NCBI RefSeq assembly: GCF_008801405.1
Contig: NZ_VZPV01000003.1
Location: 434,001-498,000, forward strand
From: Ralstonia insidiosa
Lineage (GTDB): Bacteria; Pseudomonadota; Gammaproteobacteria; Burkholderiales; Burkholderiaceae
DNA: 64,000 bases
Direction: 5' to 3'
Under the pieces are notes generated by a model. That model made no database searches. It was not told where the DNA came from and saw nothing but the letters and a program-made list of their open reading frames with translations. Made by a program: the position numbers and the translations under genes. This document shows, one piece after another, positions 45,336 to 53,373 of the stretch; position 1 is the first letter of the stretch, and every line of letters starts with the position of its first letter.

Positions 45336-46250
45336 TCAGGCGAGTGCCGGTTCGGCTGCGGGCAGCGAACCATCCAGCAGTGCGGTGGCAATGCGTTCCG
45401 CGGTGCGTGCGGCAGCGGCGGTCATGATGTCCAGGTTGCCGGCATAGCGGGGCAGGTAGTCACCCAGGCCTTCGACTTCCATGTAGATGGACACGCGCTT
45501 GCCGTCGAACACCGGGCCGTTCTTCAGGGTGTAGCCGGGCACGTACTGCTGCACGTCGGCAATCATGGCGTGGACGGACTTGGTGATCGCTTCCACATCC
45601 GGCTCGTCTTCCGTCAGGCAATGCACGGTGTCGCGCATGATCAGCGGCGGCTCGGCCGGGTTGATGATGATGATGGCCTTGCCTTCGCGTGCGCCGCCCA
45701 CCTTCTCAATGGCGCCCGATGTGGTGCGCGTGAATTCGTCGATGTTCTTGCGGGTGCCCGGGCCGACGGAGCGCGACGACACCGTCGCCACGATCTCGCC
45801 ATAGGCCACCGGCTGCACGCGCGACACTGCATAGACGAGCGGAATGGTCGCCTGCCCGCCGCAGGTGACCATGTTGACGTTCATGGCGTTCGAGCCCAGG
45901 TGCGCGTCGAGGTTGACCGGCGGCACGCAGAACGGCCCGATGGCCGCGGGCGTGAGGTCGATCATGCGCACGCCGCGTGCGGTGAGCTTGTCGGAGTGCT
46001 CGCGGTGGACGTAGGCGGAGGTCGCGTCGAAGGCGATGCGGATGCCGTCGGCCTCCAGGTGGGGCAGCAGACCGTCAACGCCCTGGTCGGTGGTCTTCAG
46101 GCCCATTTCACGGGCGCGTGCCAGGCCTTCCGAGGCGGGGTCGACGCCGACCATCCAGACCGGCTCCAGTACCGTGCTGCGACGCAGCTTGTAAAGCAGA
46201 TCGGTGCCGATGTTGCCGGGGCCGATCAGGGCGCATTTGATTTTTTCCAT
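45336..46250 (-). CDS. hsaG: Acylating aldehyde dehydrogenase HsaG
   Basis: A 304-residue CoA-acylating aldehyde dehydrogenase of the DmpF/BphJ family. It starts MEKIKCALIGPGNIGTDLLY and shows the catalytic cysteine in NMVTCGGQATIP near residue 127. In the steroid pathway it turns the aldehyde made by HsaF (propanal) into the acyl-CoA. GGAAG precedes the ATG at 46250. A long hairpin lies between it and hsaE. Confidence 0.92.
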   Translation of the reverse strand: MEKIKCALIGPGNIGTDLLYKLRRSTVLEPVWMVGVDPASEGLARAREMGLKTTDQGVDGLLPHLEADGIRIAFDATSAYVHREHSDKLTARGVRMIDLTPAAIGPFCVPPVNLDAHLGSNAMNVNMVTCGGQATIPLVYAVSRVQPVAYGEIVATVSSRSVGPGTRKNIDEFTRTTSGAIEKVGGAREGKAIIIINPAEPPLIMRDTVHCLTEDEPDVEAITKSVHAMIADVQQYVPGYTLKNGPVFDGKRVSIYMEVEGLGDYLPRYAGNLDIMTAAAARTAERIATALLDGSLPAAEPALA

Positions 46251-46273
46251 GGGGCTTCCTTCGGATGATGGGC

Positions 46274-46304
46274 GCGCAAGGGCACGCACAACGTGCCCTT
46301 GCGC
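46274..46304 (-). promoter_or_regulatory. 13-bp hairpin between hsaE and hsaG
   Basis: A perfect inverted repeat GCGCAAGGGCACG/CGTGCCCTTGCGC with a 5-nt loop in the 64-bp gap between hsaE and hsaG. There is no U-run in the minus direction, so it is more likely an mRNA processing or stability element, or an attenuator, than a full terminator. Confidence 0.6.
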
Positions 46305-46314
46305 GGGAGCAGCG

Positions 46315-47097
46315 TCAGACAAAGTCCGCCGTGCAACTGCCAATGCCGCTGATGTGCATGCGCAGGCGGTCTCCGGCCTTCACCGGGATCAGCGCGGCGA
46401 GCGAGCCGGAGAGGATGGTCTCGCCGGCTTCCAGCGCAACGCCAAGTTCGCCCAGCGTATTGGCGAGCCATGCGACGGCGGCGGCCGGATGGCCTTGCAC
46501 GGCATCACCGCGGCCGGTGGCGACGCATTCGCCGTTCTTCTCCAGCGTCATGGTGCAGGCGGCCAGGTCCAGCCCTTCGGGGCTGACACGCGTCTGGCCG
46601 AGCACGTAGACGCCGCACGAGGCGTTGTCCGCCACGGTGTCTTCAATGCGGATGCGCCAATCCTCGATGCGCGAATCGACGATCTCGAAACAGGCGCAGA
46701 CGGATTCGGTGGCGGCCAGCACGTCTTCAGGCGTGATGCCGGGCCCGCGCAGGCTGTGCTTGAGCGTGAAGGCGATCTCGCCTTCGGCGCGCGGCGCGAT
46801 GAGGGTGCCGGCGGGAATCGCCTGACCTTCCGCGTAATGCATGCTGGCCAGCAGCATGCCGAAATCGGGTTGGTGCACGTCCAGCATCTGCTGGACGGGT
46901 TTGCTGGTCACGCCGATCTTCTTGCCGACGATGCGGTCACCGGCTGCCAGACGATGGGCAAGGAACCGCTGCTGGATGCGGTAGGCGTGTTCGATCGTGA
47001 GACCGTGGCCGCGGCTGCTCAACGGCGCGACCGGCGCGCGCGCGACGAGGGCGCGATGGAGTTCTTCGCCGAGGCTGGCGATCAGATCTTGTTGCAT
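46315..47097 (-). CDS. hsaE: 2-Hydroxypentadienoate-type hydratase HsaE
   Basis: A 260-residue hydratase of the MhpD/BphH/HsaE family: KKIGVTSKPVQQMLDVHQPDFG near residue 60, an acidic metal-site stretch GEIAFTLKHSL near 108 and FEIVDSRIEDW near 138. It hydrates the dienoate released by HsaD. It is the first of the hsaE-hsaG-hsaF set. The upstream gene in this direction is the DUF1329 protein, 77 bp away, so one transcript from the DUF1302 promoter is possible. Confidence 0.91.
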   Translation of the reverse strand: MQQDLIASLGEELHRALVARAPVAPLSSRGHGLTIEHAYRIQQRFLAHRLAAGDRIVGKKIGVTSKPVQQMLDVHQPDFGMLLASMHYAEGQAIPAGTLIAPRAEGEIAFTLKHSLRGPGITPEDVLAATESVCACFEIVDSRIEDWRIRIEDTVADNASCGVYVLGQTRVSPEGLDLAACTMTLEKNGECVATGRGDAVQGHPAAAVAWLANTLGELGVALEAGETILSGSLAALIPVKAGDRLRMHISGIGSCTADFV

Positions 47098-47173
47098 GGT
47101 GGAGTGGGGAAGCAGTGTGCCGGCGGGTGCCCGCTGGTATTGAGATCCATGCGGGCGCCCGTCACATCACAGG

Positions 47174-48556
47174 TCAGGTGCCAGAGCTGCGGGCGGCATC
47201 CGGCGAGAAGTAGCCGGGGTTGAACTGCGGGCTGTTGTTCAGCACAGGCATCACGTTCTCATTAGACAACCGGTCGGCCAGGTATGCGCCCGAGGCCAGG
47301 TCGTGGTAGAAGGTGACCCCCGTGTAGAAGGTGTGTGCATCGTAGGCATACAGCGTGGTTGCCATGTTGGTGCGCCACAGATTGCCTTGCGCGTCGAAGT
47401 TGTCGGCGAGCACGGCAATCCAGCTGTCCTCGTCCAGATAGAGGCGGCGCTTGGAGTACTGGTGGCGGTAGCCCGACTTGAGGGTCGCTTCCAGCACCCA
47501 CACGCGGTGCAGCTCATAGCGCATGAAGTCCGGGTTGGCGTGGCCCTTGCCGAGCATGTCCTTGTACTTGATCGACGCGCTCATCAGCTTGTAGTTGTCA
47601 TACGGCACATAGACTTCCTTCTTGCCGACGATCTTCCAGTCGTAACGCACGCCCGTGCCGTTGTAGAGGCGGTCGTCATCCACGGTGCGGAAGCCGCCTG
47701 TGCCATTGGGCTGGTCGAAGCCATACTCGGGCGCCTGACGCACGCGGCGGGTGCCGGGGTTGTACATCCAGGTCCGGTTGCCGTTGTCGCTGTTGTCATC
47801 CCACAGCGAGTAGCCGACCAGGACCGTGCCGCGGTCGCGCAGCGGCAGCAGTGTGGTCTGGCGGAAGAACGTTCGGTCATACAGTTCGTTCTTCGAGTCG
47901 ACGGTGCCCGTGTTGCGCATGGAGAAAATGTCGTAGCGCACGCGCCCCCACGCGATATTGCCTTCCGGATAAACCACGGCCTGGTCGTAGGTGGCGGCCT
48001 CGGCGCCAATGCCGGACGACAGCCGCAGGTTCCACATCAGTTCCACGCCGTTCTTGGGAATGGGGAAGGGAACGATCGGCGGCGCGTTCTTGATGCCGTT
48101 GGCGGCTTCGGCGGTCATGGTCGACGTCGGCGCCAGGGTGCGGATTTCCTTATAGACCGCGTCGGTGAAGCGGAAGTCGCGGTGCGACGGATAGACCGGG
48201 ATCTTGAACGTCTCGGGGTAGCGCTTGAGCAGCGCCTTTTGCCCGTCGGTCAGGTGATTCTCGTACTGCGCCATGTTCTGCGCGGTGATGACCACCACCG
48301 GCTTCTCGTTGGCGTACGGGTCGGGATACCGCTCACCGGCCTGCCATTTCACGCCCGGCGGCGTGCCGAGCCACTTGCCGTTCCAGGCGGGGATCTCGCC
48401 GTCCTTGCTGCCGGCGCGCTCGGCACCGACGGGGGTCAGTTTGCTGTCGAGCTGTTTGAGTTCGTCCGCGCTGTTCGCCGCGAAAGCGGCGGTGGCGAGC
48501 GCCATGCCGCTTGCCAGCAGCATGGCGGGAATGCGCAGTCGGGGTGTGGGTCGCAT
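47174..48556 (-). CDS. DUF1329 outer-membrane-associated lipid/steroid transfer candidate
   Basis: A 460-residue exported protein with a signal peptide (residues 1-27, cleavage after AAFAA likely) and the DUF1329 start SADELKQLDSKLTPVGAERAGSKDG-E-IPAWNGK. The fold of this family resembles LolB-type lipid carriers. DUF1329 and DUF1302 proteins are commonly adjacent, as here, and occur with degradation of hydrophobic compounds. It is probably periplasmic and hands steroids on from the DUF1302 protein; this role is inferred. Confidence 0.85.
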   Translation of the reverse strand: MRPTPRLRIPAMLLASGMALATAAFAANSADELKQLDSKLTPVGAERAGSKDGEIPAWNGKWLGTPPGVKWQAGERYPDPYANEKPVVVITAQNMAQYENHLTDGQKALLKRYPETFKIPVYPSHRDFRFTDAVYKEIRTLAPTSTMTAEAANGIKNAPPIVPFPIPKNGVELMWNLRLSSGIGAEAATYDQAVVYPEGNIAWGRVRYDIFSMRNTGTVDSKNELYDRTFFRQTTLLPLRDRGTVLVGYSLWDDNSDNGNRTWMYNPGTRRVRQAPEYGFDQPNGTGGFRTVDDDRLYNGTGVRYDWKIVGKKEVYVPYDNYKLMSASIKYKDMLGKGHANPDFMRYELHRVWVLEATLKSGYRHQYSKRRLYLDEDSWIAVLADNFDAQGNLWRTNMATTLYAYDAHTFYTGVTFYHDLASGAYLADRLSNENVMPVLNNSPQFNPGYFSPDAARSSGT

Positions 48557-48626
48557 TGCTGTGTCTCCTTGGGATGATGCCGGCCACCCGGAGGCGGCCA
48601 GTGTGCCTGTATGCCGGTGTGCCGGT

Positions 48627-50195
48627 TTAGAACGAATACTTCGCGTTGAACGCTACGTAGCTGCGGTCAGCCAGCGGACGATCGTTGAGGTCGGCCCCGC
48701 CCATGAACTTGGCATACGTCAGGTTCAATTCCAGGTTGTTGAGGTACTTCATCGTGACGCCGATGCTGGCGCGGCGGTCGCCTGCGCCATACAGGGAGCC
48801 GAATGCGCCCGGCACCGAGCTATGCCCGCTGATCGCCTGGGCATAGTTAAGCGGCACGGTCATGTCCCAACCGTCGAACACGTTGTTGTAGGTGAGGGAC
48901 CAGCCGATCTGCGCCGCCACCGCATCACGCGAGTTCGTGAGCACGCTCTGGCCGTAGACCGGATCGACGCTGAGCACGTGGATGTACCCGATTTCTGCCA
49001 CCAGGCTTTGCGAGTTGGCCAGCTTGTTCGGGCCGATCGAGTAGATGGCCGACAACTGGCCCTGCACGACCTTGCCGCGCGTTGCAGTCGGCGAGCCTTG
49101 CACATTGACCAGCATCGGCTGGCCGTCCTTATAGCTCACTTCGCCGGCCACGTTGGCCCCGAACACCTGCGTCGAGAAGCTGGCGCCGGTCAGGTTGATA
49201 CCGCTGAAGTACTTCTGCTGGTACTGCAGCGTCGGGAACATCGAGATCAGAACGCTCGGGTTCTTGTCGCTGTACCGCAACTGGTACAGGCCGATCTCGG
49301 TGTCTTCGGCCACGCGGAAGCGCGTGCCGATACCCCACTGGCCGGCGTTGGTCGGCTTGATGTCGGGCCCGCGCGGAATGTTGAAGCCGGGGCCGGCGAT
49401 CAGGTATTCCGAGCCTGGGCCGACGATGTCGCTGGTGCTGAAGAAGCTGCCCGGCGGAAACAGTTGGTTCTCCTTGTAGACGAACTGGTAGTAACCCATC
49501 ACGCTGAGCGACGGGTTGATCTGCCATTGCAGCGAGGCCTGCGGCACGGGCAGCAGAATGTCCTTCACTTCCGCGCCGGGCACGAACGACTTGGTGGCAT
49601 CCACCGGGCCTTGCGCGCCGGCGATGTTCGGGAAGTACAGGCTCTCGCCCCAAGCCACGACCTGGTTACCGATCTTGCCGCTCAGGCGCGTGTCGCCGAT
49701 GCCGACTGCGCCATAGGCGTAGGCATCCAGCAACTGTGCGCGCTGGCCCTGGAAATTGCGCGCATACGTGGTGAACTCGTTGAAGGCGCCGCTATGGTTG
49801 ACGGTGCCGGGCGCATTGTTGGCGTTAGTGCCTTGGTATGCCGTGTCATAGAAGGCGCTGCCGCGCACGAACAGACCATAGTCGCCGTGCTGCAGATTGC
49901 CTTCGCCCAACAGCGATGCGCGATTGGTGATCAGGCTGCCGCGATGGAAGTTGCGGTTGCCGTCGTCGCCGTTGATGTTGGCCGGCGACAGAAGCGTGTC
50001 GCTTGGCTTGCCCGTACGCATCGCCACGCCGTAGTTGGCCGTGAACGAGTAGCTCAGCGAAGTGTCGTTGCCGAGATCGACGGAGTTGTCCGCCCATGCT
50101 GCAGGTGCGAACAGCGTAGCAAGTGCCGCGGCGATGGCCGAGGGGCGCAGCGTACGCTGCAGCCGGGTCGGTTGATTTACGGGTTTGTCCTGCAT
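48627..50195 (-). CDS. DUF1302 outer-membrane beta-barrel protein
   Basis: A 522-residue protein with a long signal peptide ending near AAWA (residue 35). A beta-strand-rich barrel follows (DLGNDTSLSYSFTANYGVAM) and ends in aromatic YVAFNAKYSF, the usual outer-membrane signature. DUF1302 proteins are proposed outer-membrane channels for hydrophobic substrates. AGGAGG precedes the ATG. It has an exact operator at 50288 and may head the minus-strand unit DUF1302-DUF1329-hsaE-hsaG-hsaF-emrAB. Confidence 0.85.
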   Translation of the reverse strand: MQDKPVNQPTRLQRTLRPSAIAAALATLFAPAAWADNSVDLGNDTSLSYSFTANYGVAMRTGKPSDTLLSPANINGDDGNRNFHRGSLITNRASLLGEGNLQHGDYGLFVRGSAFYDTAYQGTNANNAPGTVNHSGAFNEFTTYARNFQGQRAQLLDAYAYGAVGIGDTRLSGKIGNQVVAWGESLYFPNIAGAQGPVDATKSFVPGAEVKDILLPVPQASLQWQINPSLSVMGYYQFVYKENQLFPPGSFFSTSDIVGPGSEYLIAGPGFNIPRGPDIKPTNAGQWGIGTRFRVAEDTEIGLYQLRYSDKNPSVLISMFPTLQYQQKYFSGINLTGASFSTQVFGANVAGEVSYKDGQPMLVNVQGSPTATRGKVVQGQLSAIYSIGPNKLANSQSLVAEIGYIHVLSVDPVYGQSVLTNSRDAVAAQIGWSLTYNNVFDGWDMTVPLNYAQAISGHSSVPGAFGSLYGAGDRRASIGVTMKYLNNLELNLTYAKFMGGADLNDRPLADRSYVAFNAKYSF

Positions 50196-50287
50196 CAGTC
50201 TCCTCCTGGGTGTGGTCAGCGCTGGGCCTGCAGCACATGCCTGGCCTCTTTTCTTGTGGCAAGCCTAAGGAGCGAGGTATGCGCTGA

Positions 50288-50305
50288 AATCGTCAGAACG
50301 GACTA
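50288..50305 (-). promoter_or_regulatory. Cluster operator of the DUF1302 operon
   Basis: On the minus strand TAGTC-CGTTCT-GACGATT, 93 bp upstream of the DUF1302 start. The left half is embedded in GGACTAGTCC, itself a perfect 10-bp palindrome at 50300-50309. Confidence 0.75.
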
Positions 50306-50438
50306 GTCCAGCGAAATTCGACGAATGGCGTCGCACGGCCCTCGCTGCAGATGCCCGCGTGGGGCCGGGACAGGGCAAGAACGCGGTCACCGTCTTGTAT
50401 CGGCTTCAGGGAAATCCCCCAGAGATTGGCCACTGCGA

Positions 50439-51233
50439 TCAGCGGCCCGCAGGCGTTGGAGCTGCAGCCGTAAGGAAGGCGGGACGTTCGCCGCCGCCAT
50501 CGATCACGAGGTTGGCGCCCGACACATAAGCCGCCTGCGGCGAGGCCAGGAACAGGCACGCGTTGGCGATGTCGGCCGGGTCTGCCAGCCGCTCGAGCGG
50601 CACGGTGGCGCAGACGCGTTGCAGCGCATCTGCGTCGCCGTAGTGCCCTTGCTGTGCGGTTTCGGTCAGCACCAGGCCGGGGCTCACCGCGGCAACGCGC
50701 ACACGTGGCGCCCACTCCACGGCAAGCGTGCGCACTGCGTTCAGGATGCCGGCCTTGGCGGCGCCATATGCCGCCGTGCCCGGCGAAGGGCGCAGTGCAC
50801 TGACGCTGCCGATGAACAGCTGCACGCCACCGCTGGTCTGCTTGTGCATCACAGCGTTGGCACGCTGCGCCAGTTGCAGGGGCGCCACCAGGTTCAGGCG
50901 GATGACGGACTCCATCAAGCGCGGCGAGGCGTCTGCGGCCAATGCGAAAGGCGAGCCCCCCGCGTTGTGGATCACGATGTCCAGCGTGCCGCTCTTGCTC
51001 ACGATGGTGGAGAGCAGTGCGTCCATCTGTTCGCCGTCACGGATGTCGGCGGTGATGAATTCTGCGCGGCGCTGCGTGCCGAGCGAAAGCGTTTGCGAGT
51101 CATCGGGCGGGGTGCGTCCGCACGTGTAGACCGTGGCCCCTGCATCGAGAAAGGCCTCTGCAATGGCGGCGCCGATGCCGCGCGCGCCGCCGGTGACGAG
51201 CACGGTCTTGTCTTTGAAATCGAATCCCATCAT
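50439..51233 (-). CDS. SDR divergent from hsaD
   Basis: A 264-residue SDR with TGGARGIG near residue 14, HNAG in place of NNAG, the FIGSVSA serine stretch and AYGAAK as YxxxK. The tail after VIDGGG is Ala/Pro-rich. It starts 168 bp from hsaD on the opposite strand; the operator at 51325 between them might serve both. The 243-bp gap to DUF1302 holds that gene's operator. The substrate is unknown. Confidence 0.86.
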   Translation of the reverse strand: MMGFDFKDKTVLVTGGARGIGAAIAEAFLDAGATVYTCGRTPPDDSQTLSLGTQRRAEFITADIRDGEQMDALLSTIVSKSGTLDIVIHNAGGSPFALAADASPRLMESVIRLNLVAPLQLAQRANAVMHKQTSGGVQLFIGSVSALRPSPGTAAYGAAKAGILNAVRTLAVEWAPRVRVAAVSPGLVLTETAQQGHYGDADALQRVCATVPLERLADPADIANACLFLASPQAAYVSGANLVIDGGGERPAFLTAAAPTPAGR

Positions 51234-51324
51234 GGCGTGTTTGGCCTGGTTGGCCTGCGTTCTGTGGTGAGGTGGTGAGCGAAGAAGTCAGCGCCGATGG
51301 TAGGGAAAACCGCGCCTGCGCTCG

Positions 51325-51342
51325 TAGTCCGAAGAGACGATG
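51325..51342 (+). promoter_or_regulatory. Cluster operator of hsaD
   Basis: TAGTC-CGAAGA-GACGATG, an exact match, 60 bp upstream of the hsaD ATG and 92 bp from the divergent SDR start. Confidence 0.75.
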
Positions 51343-51401
51343 CTGGTGGCTGGGGTGGGGAAGATGATCGTCGCCAGACAACCAGACACGGAGCCTCACC
51401 A

Positions 51402-52250
51402 ATGTCAGCTTCACAATCGTCGATCACGCTGCCCGTCGGCCGCTACGTAACCACGGCCACCGGGCTACGCCTGCATAGCACCGAGGCCGGCAGCGGCGAG
51501 CCGGTGGTGTTCATCCACGGCAGCGGGCCGGGGGCGAGCGGCCACAGCAACTTCAAGTACAACGCGCCGGCCTTTGCGGCAGCGGGCTATCGCACCGTGG
51601 TGGTGGATCTGCCGGGTTACGGGCTGTCGTCCAAGCCCGACGACGTGGAATACACGCTGGACTTTTTCGTGGCGGCGCTGCGCGAGCAACTGCAGGCGCT
51701 GGAAGTGGGACGCTGCGTGCTGGTGGGCAATTCTCTGGGTGGCGCGATCGCGCTGAAATACGCCCTGGACTACCCCGCGGACGTGAGCCGCCTGGTGATG
51801 ATGGCGCCCGGCGGCGTGGAAGAGCGCGAGACCTACTTCCAGATGGAAGGCATCCAGAAGATGGTGTCGCTCTTCACCGGCGGCCACATGAACCCGGACA
51901 CCATGCGCCAGCTGCTGCAACTGCTGGTCTATGACACCAGCATGGTGACCGATGCGCTGGTGGAAGAGCGCATGAACGTGTGCCGCCACCAGCCGCGCGA
52001 GGTGCTGGCCACGATGCGCGTGCCGAACCTGTCTGACCGCCTGGGTGAGGTCGCTTGCCCGGTACTCGGCTTCTGGGGCACGGAAGATCGTTTCAACCCC
52101 GTGGGCGGCGCCATGAAATTCCTGGAAAGCTGCAAGGATGCGCGCTGCGTGCTGATCAACCGCTGCGGCCATTGGGTGATGGTCGAACATCGCGATTACT
52201 TCAACCGTGAGTGCCTGGGTTTCCTGGCGGACACGGCGAACGATAAGTGA
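51402..52250 (+). CDS. hsaD: Meta-cleavage product hydrolase HsaD
   Basis: A 282-residue alpha/beta hydrolase that cleaves the C-C bond of 4,9-DSHA in the known pathway. It shows the oxyanion stretch VVFIHGSGPGASG near residue 35, the nucleophile in LVGNSLGGAIALKY (Ser of GNSLGG near residue 110), the acid in GTEDRFNPVGG and the base in RCGHWVMVEH near residue 263. It is monocistronic or paired with the small gene at 52451. It is separate from hsaABC but shares their operator. Confidence 0.92.
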   Translation: MSASQSSITLPVGRYVTTATGLRLHSTEAGSGEPVVFIHGSGPGASGHSNFKYNAPAFAAAGYRTVVVDLPGYGLSSKPDDVEYTLDFFVAALREQLQALEVGRCVLVGNSLGGAIALKYALDYPADVSRLVMMAPGGVEERETYFQMEGIQKMVSLFTGGHMNPDTMRQLLQLLVYDTSMVTDALVEERMNVCRHQPREVLATMRVPNLSDRLGEVACPVLGFWGTEDRFNPVGGAMKFLESCKDARCVLINRCGHWVMVEHRDYFNRECLGFLADTANDK

Positions 52251-52331
52251 TCGCTTGTTGGCTTGGTATCGACAGTCGTAACGCCAGGGTGCCAGTCCCA
52301 ACCGTTTGCGCAGGCAGACGGGCTGAAAACC

Positions 52332-52349
52332 TAGTCTGGTTAGACGATG
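52332..52349 (+). promoter_or_regulatory. Cluster operator of the small exported protein gene
   Basis: TAGTC-TGGTTA-GACGATG, an exact match with perfect GTCT-N4-AGAC dyad, 102 bp upstream of the ATG at 52451. Its own copy shows that the small gene is controlled apart from hsaD. Confidence 0.75.
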
Positions 52350-52450
52350 TGGACGGGCGCTCCAATCTCTAACGTGAATCCATCAGACCGGCAAAAGCCG
52401 GCGATCGCCAGACGAACCAACGGATTGGCGTTTTGTGGAAGGAGACAGCA

Positions 52451-52702
52451 ATGAAAGCCGGACTGTATGCAAGCTTTCTCGTAGGGTTGGGCGCAACGTT
52501 GGCGCTGGGGCTGGGCACGGGTGTCGAGCCATCATCGGCGCCGCTGGCCGTCAGCCAGCTTGGCGATGCGTTGCAGCACCTCATGAATATCGACGACGCT
52601 TCAGCGGCCCCGGTCGCGGCATCCCTGCGATGCGACGATGCGTGCCACCAGAAATATGACGTGACGGTGGTCGACGTCCTGAACCATCTCCCCCGCCAGT
52701 AA
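52451..52702 (+). CDS. Small exported protein of unknown function with CX3CH motif
   Basis: An 83-residue protein I do not recognise. A hydrophobic N-terminus (residues 4-22, AGLYASFLVGLGATLALGL) looks like a signal peptide or single membrane anchor. The mature part is short and ends with CDDACHQKYDVTVVDVLNHL; Cys61, Cys65 and His66 make a CX3CH pattern. That may be a metal, disulfide or rare heme-attachment site. GGAGACAGCA precedes the ATG, and an exact operator lies upstream, so the gene is probably real and steroid-regulated. Confidence 0.72.
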   Translation: MKAGLYASFLVGLGATLALGLGTGVEPSSAPLAVSQLGDALQHLMNIDDASAAPVAASLRCDDACHQKYDVTVVDVLNHLPRQ

Positions 52703-52753
52703 GAGACGGGCGTTCCGCGCGCCAGTCGTGCGGCCGTGAATGCCGCTCTGCCT

Positions 52754-52794
52754 CAGACCGGGCCAGCTCCATGATGGACGTGGCCCGGCGTCTG
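52754..52794. terminator. Terminator hairpin between convergent genes
   Basis: A stem CAGAC-CGGGCCA/TGGCCCG-GTCTG with a small bulge and a 15-nt loop, between the small exported protein gene and the minus-strand SRPBCC gene. Confidence 0.55.
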
Positions 52795-52797
52795 CCT

Positions 52798-53295
52798 TTA
52801 GCTCGCCTGCACCGCGGCGCCAGCGTTGCTGCGACGGGCGGTGTGGAGCGCCTCCGCACGTTGCTTCACGTCGCGGGCCACCTGATCGAACCCCGCCTTC
52901 ACCCACGCACCGTGCTCGCGCATGATGGTCTCTGCATTGAGCCCGAGGAACAGGTCTGTCGTGAAGTAGCGTGAGCGCTGTGGGCCGACGGCTTCGATGT
53001 ACTGGTCGCGCCGCGCGGCGTCCTTGTTGTCGTCGGTGGGGCGCTGTTCCCATGACAGCAGCCGCTCCGGCTCCCACGCCACCAGATATTCATTGACGGG
53101 AATGGTCTGGTCCGTGCCGGGGATGCGCACCTGCATGTGCACCATGTCGCCCAACCGGCCGGTGGTCTTCAAACCTGGGCAGAAGGTGTTCCATTCTGCG
53201 TAGTGCTCGAAGTCGGTCAGCACCTCCCACACCAGCGATGCCGGCGCGTTGATGTCCACCTGGATCGATGTGACGAGATTCTCTGCTTTTGCCAT
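52798..53295 (-). CDS. SRPBCC (START/Bet v1-like) family protein
   Basis: A 165-residue single-domain protein: VTSIQVDINAPASLVWEVLTDFEHYAEWNTFCPG at the N-terminus is the usual SRPBCC pattern for a hydrophobic-ligand cavity. GGAG precedes the ATG. Known members bind or act on polyketides, lipids or aromatics; a steroid-binding role fits the location but is inference. It lies downstream of the broken LuxR-type gene on the same strand, with a terminator between. Confidence 0.82.
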   Translation of the reverse strand: MAKAENLVTSIQVDINAPASLVWEVLTDFEHYAEWNTFCPGLKTTGRLGDMVHMQVRIPGTDQTIPVNEYLVAWEPERLLSWEQRPTDDNKDAARRDQYIEAVGPQRSRYFTTDLFLGLNAETIMREHGAWVKAGFDQVARDVKQRAEALHTARRSNAGAAVQAS

Positions 53296-53341
53296 GGGCT
53301 CCTCCGTGAAACGGTGTCGTTGGAAATCAGGAAATAAGAAA

Positions 53342-53358
53342 GGGCGCTCAAGACGCCC
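53342..53358 (-). terminator. Terminator of the broken LuxR-type gene
   Basis: A stem GGGCG/CGCCC with a 7-nt loop; on the minus strand it is followed by TTTCTTATTT, and on the plus strand by a T5 run. Confidence 0.6.
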
Positions 53359-53373
53359 CGTTTTTGCTTGCTG

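Noticed and set aside
52798..53295. SRPBCC protein as the missing ketosteroid isomerase
   Set aside because: Bacterial ketosteroid isomerase is a SnoaL-like fold of about 125 residues; the pattern here is Bet v1/START-like.
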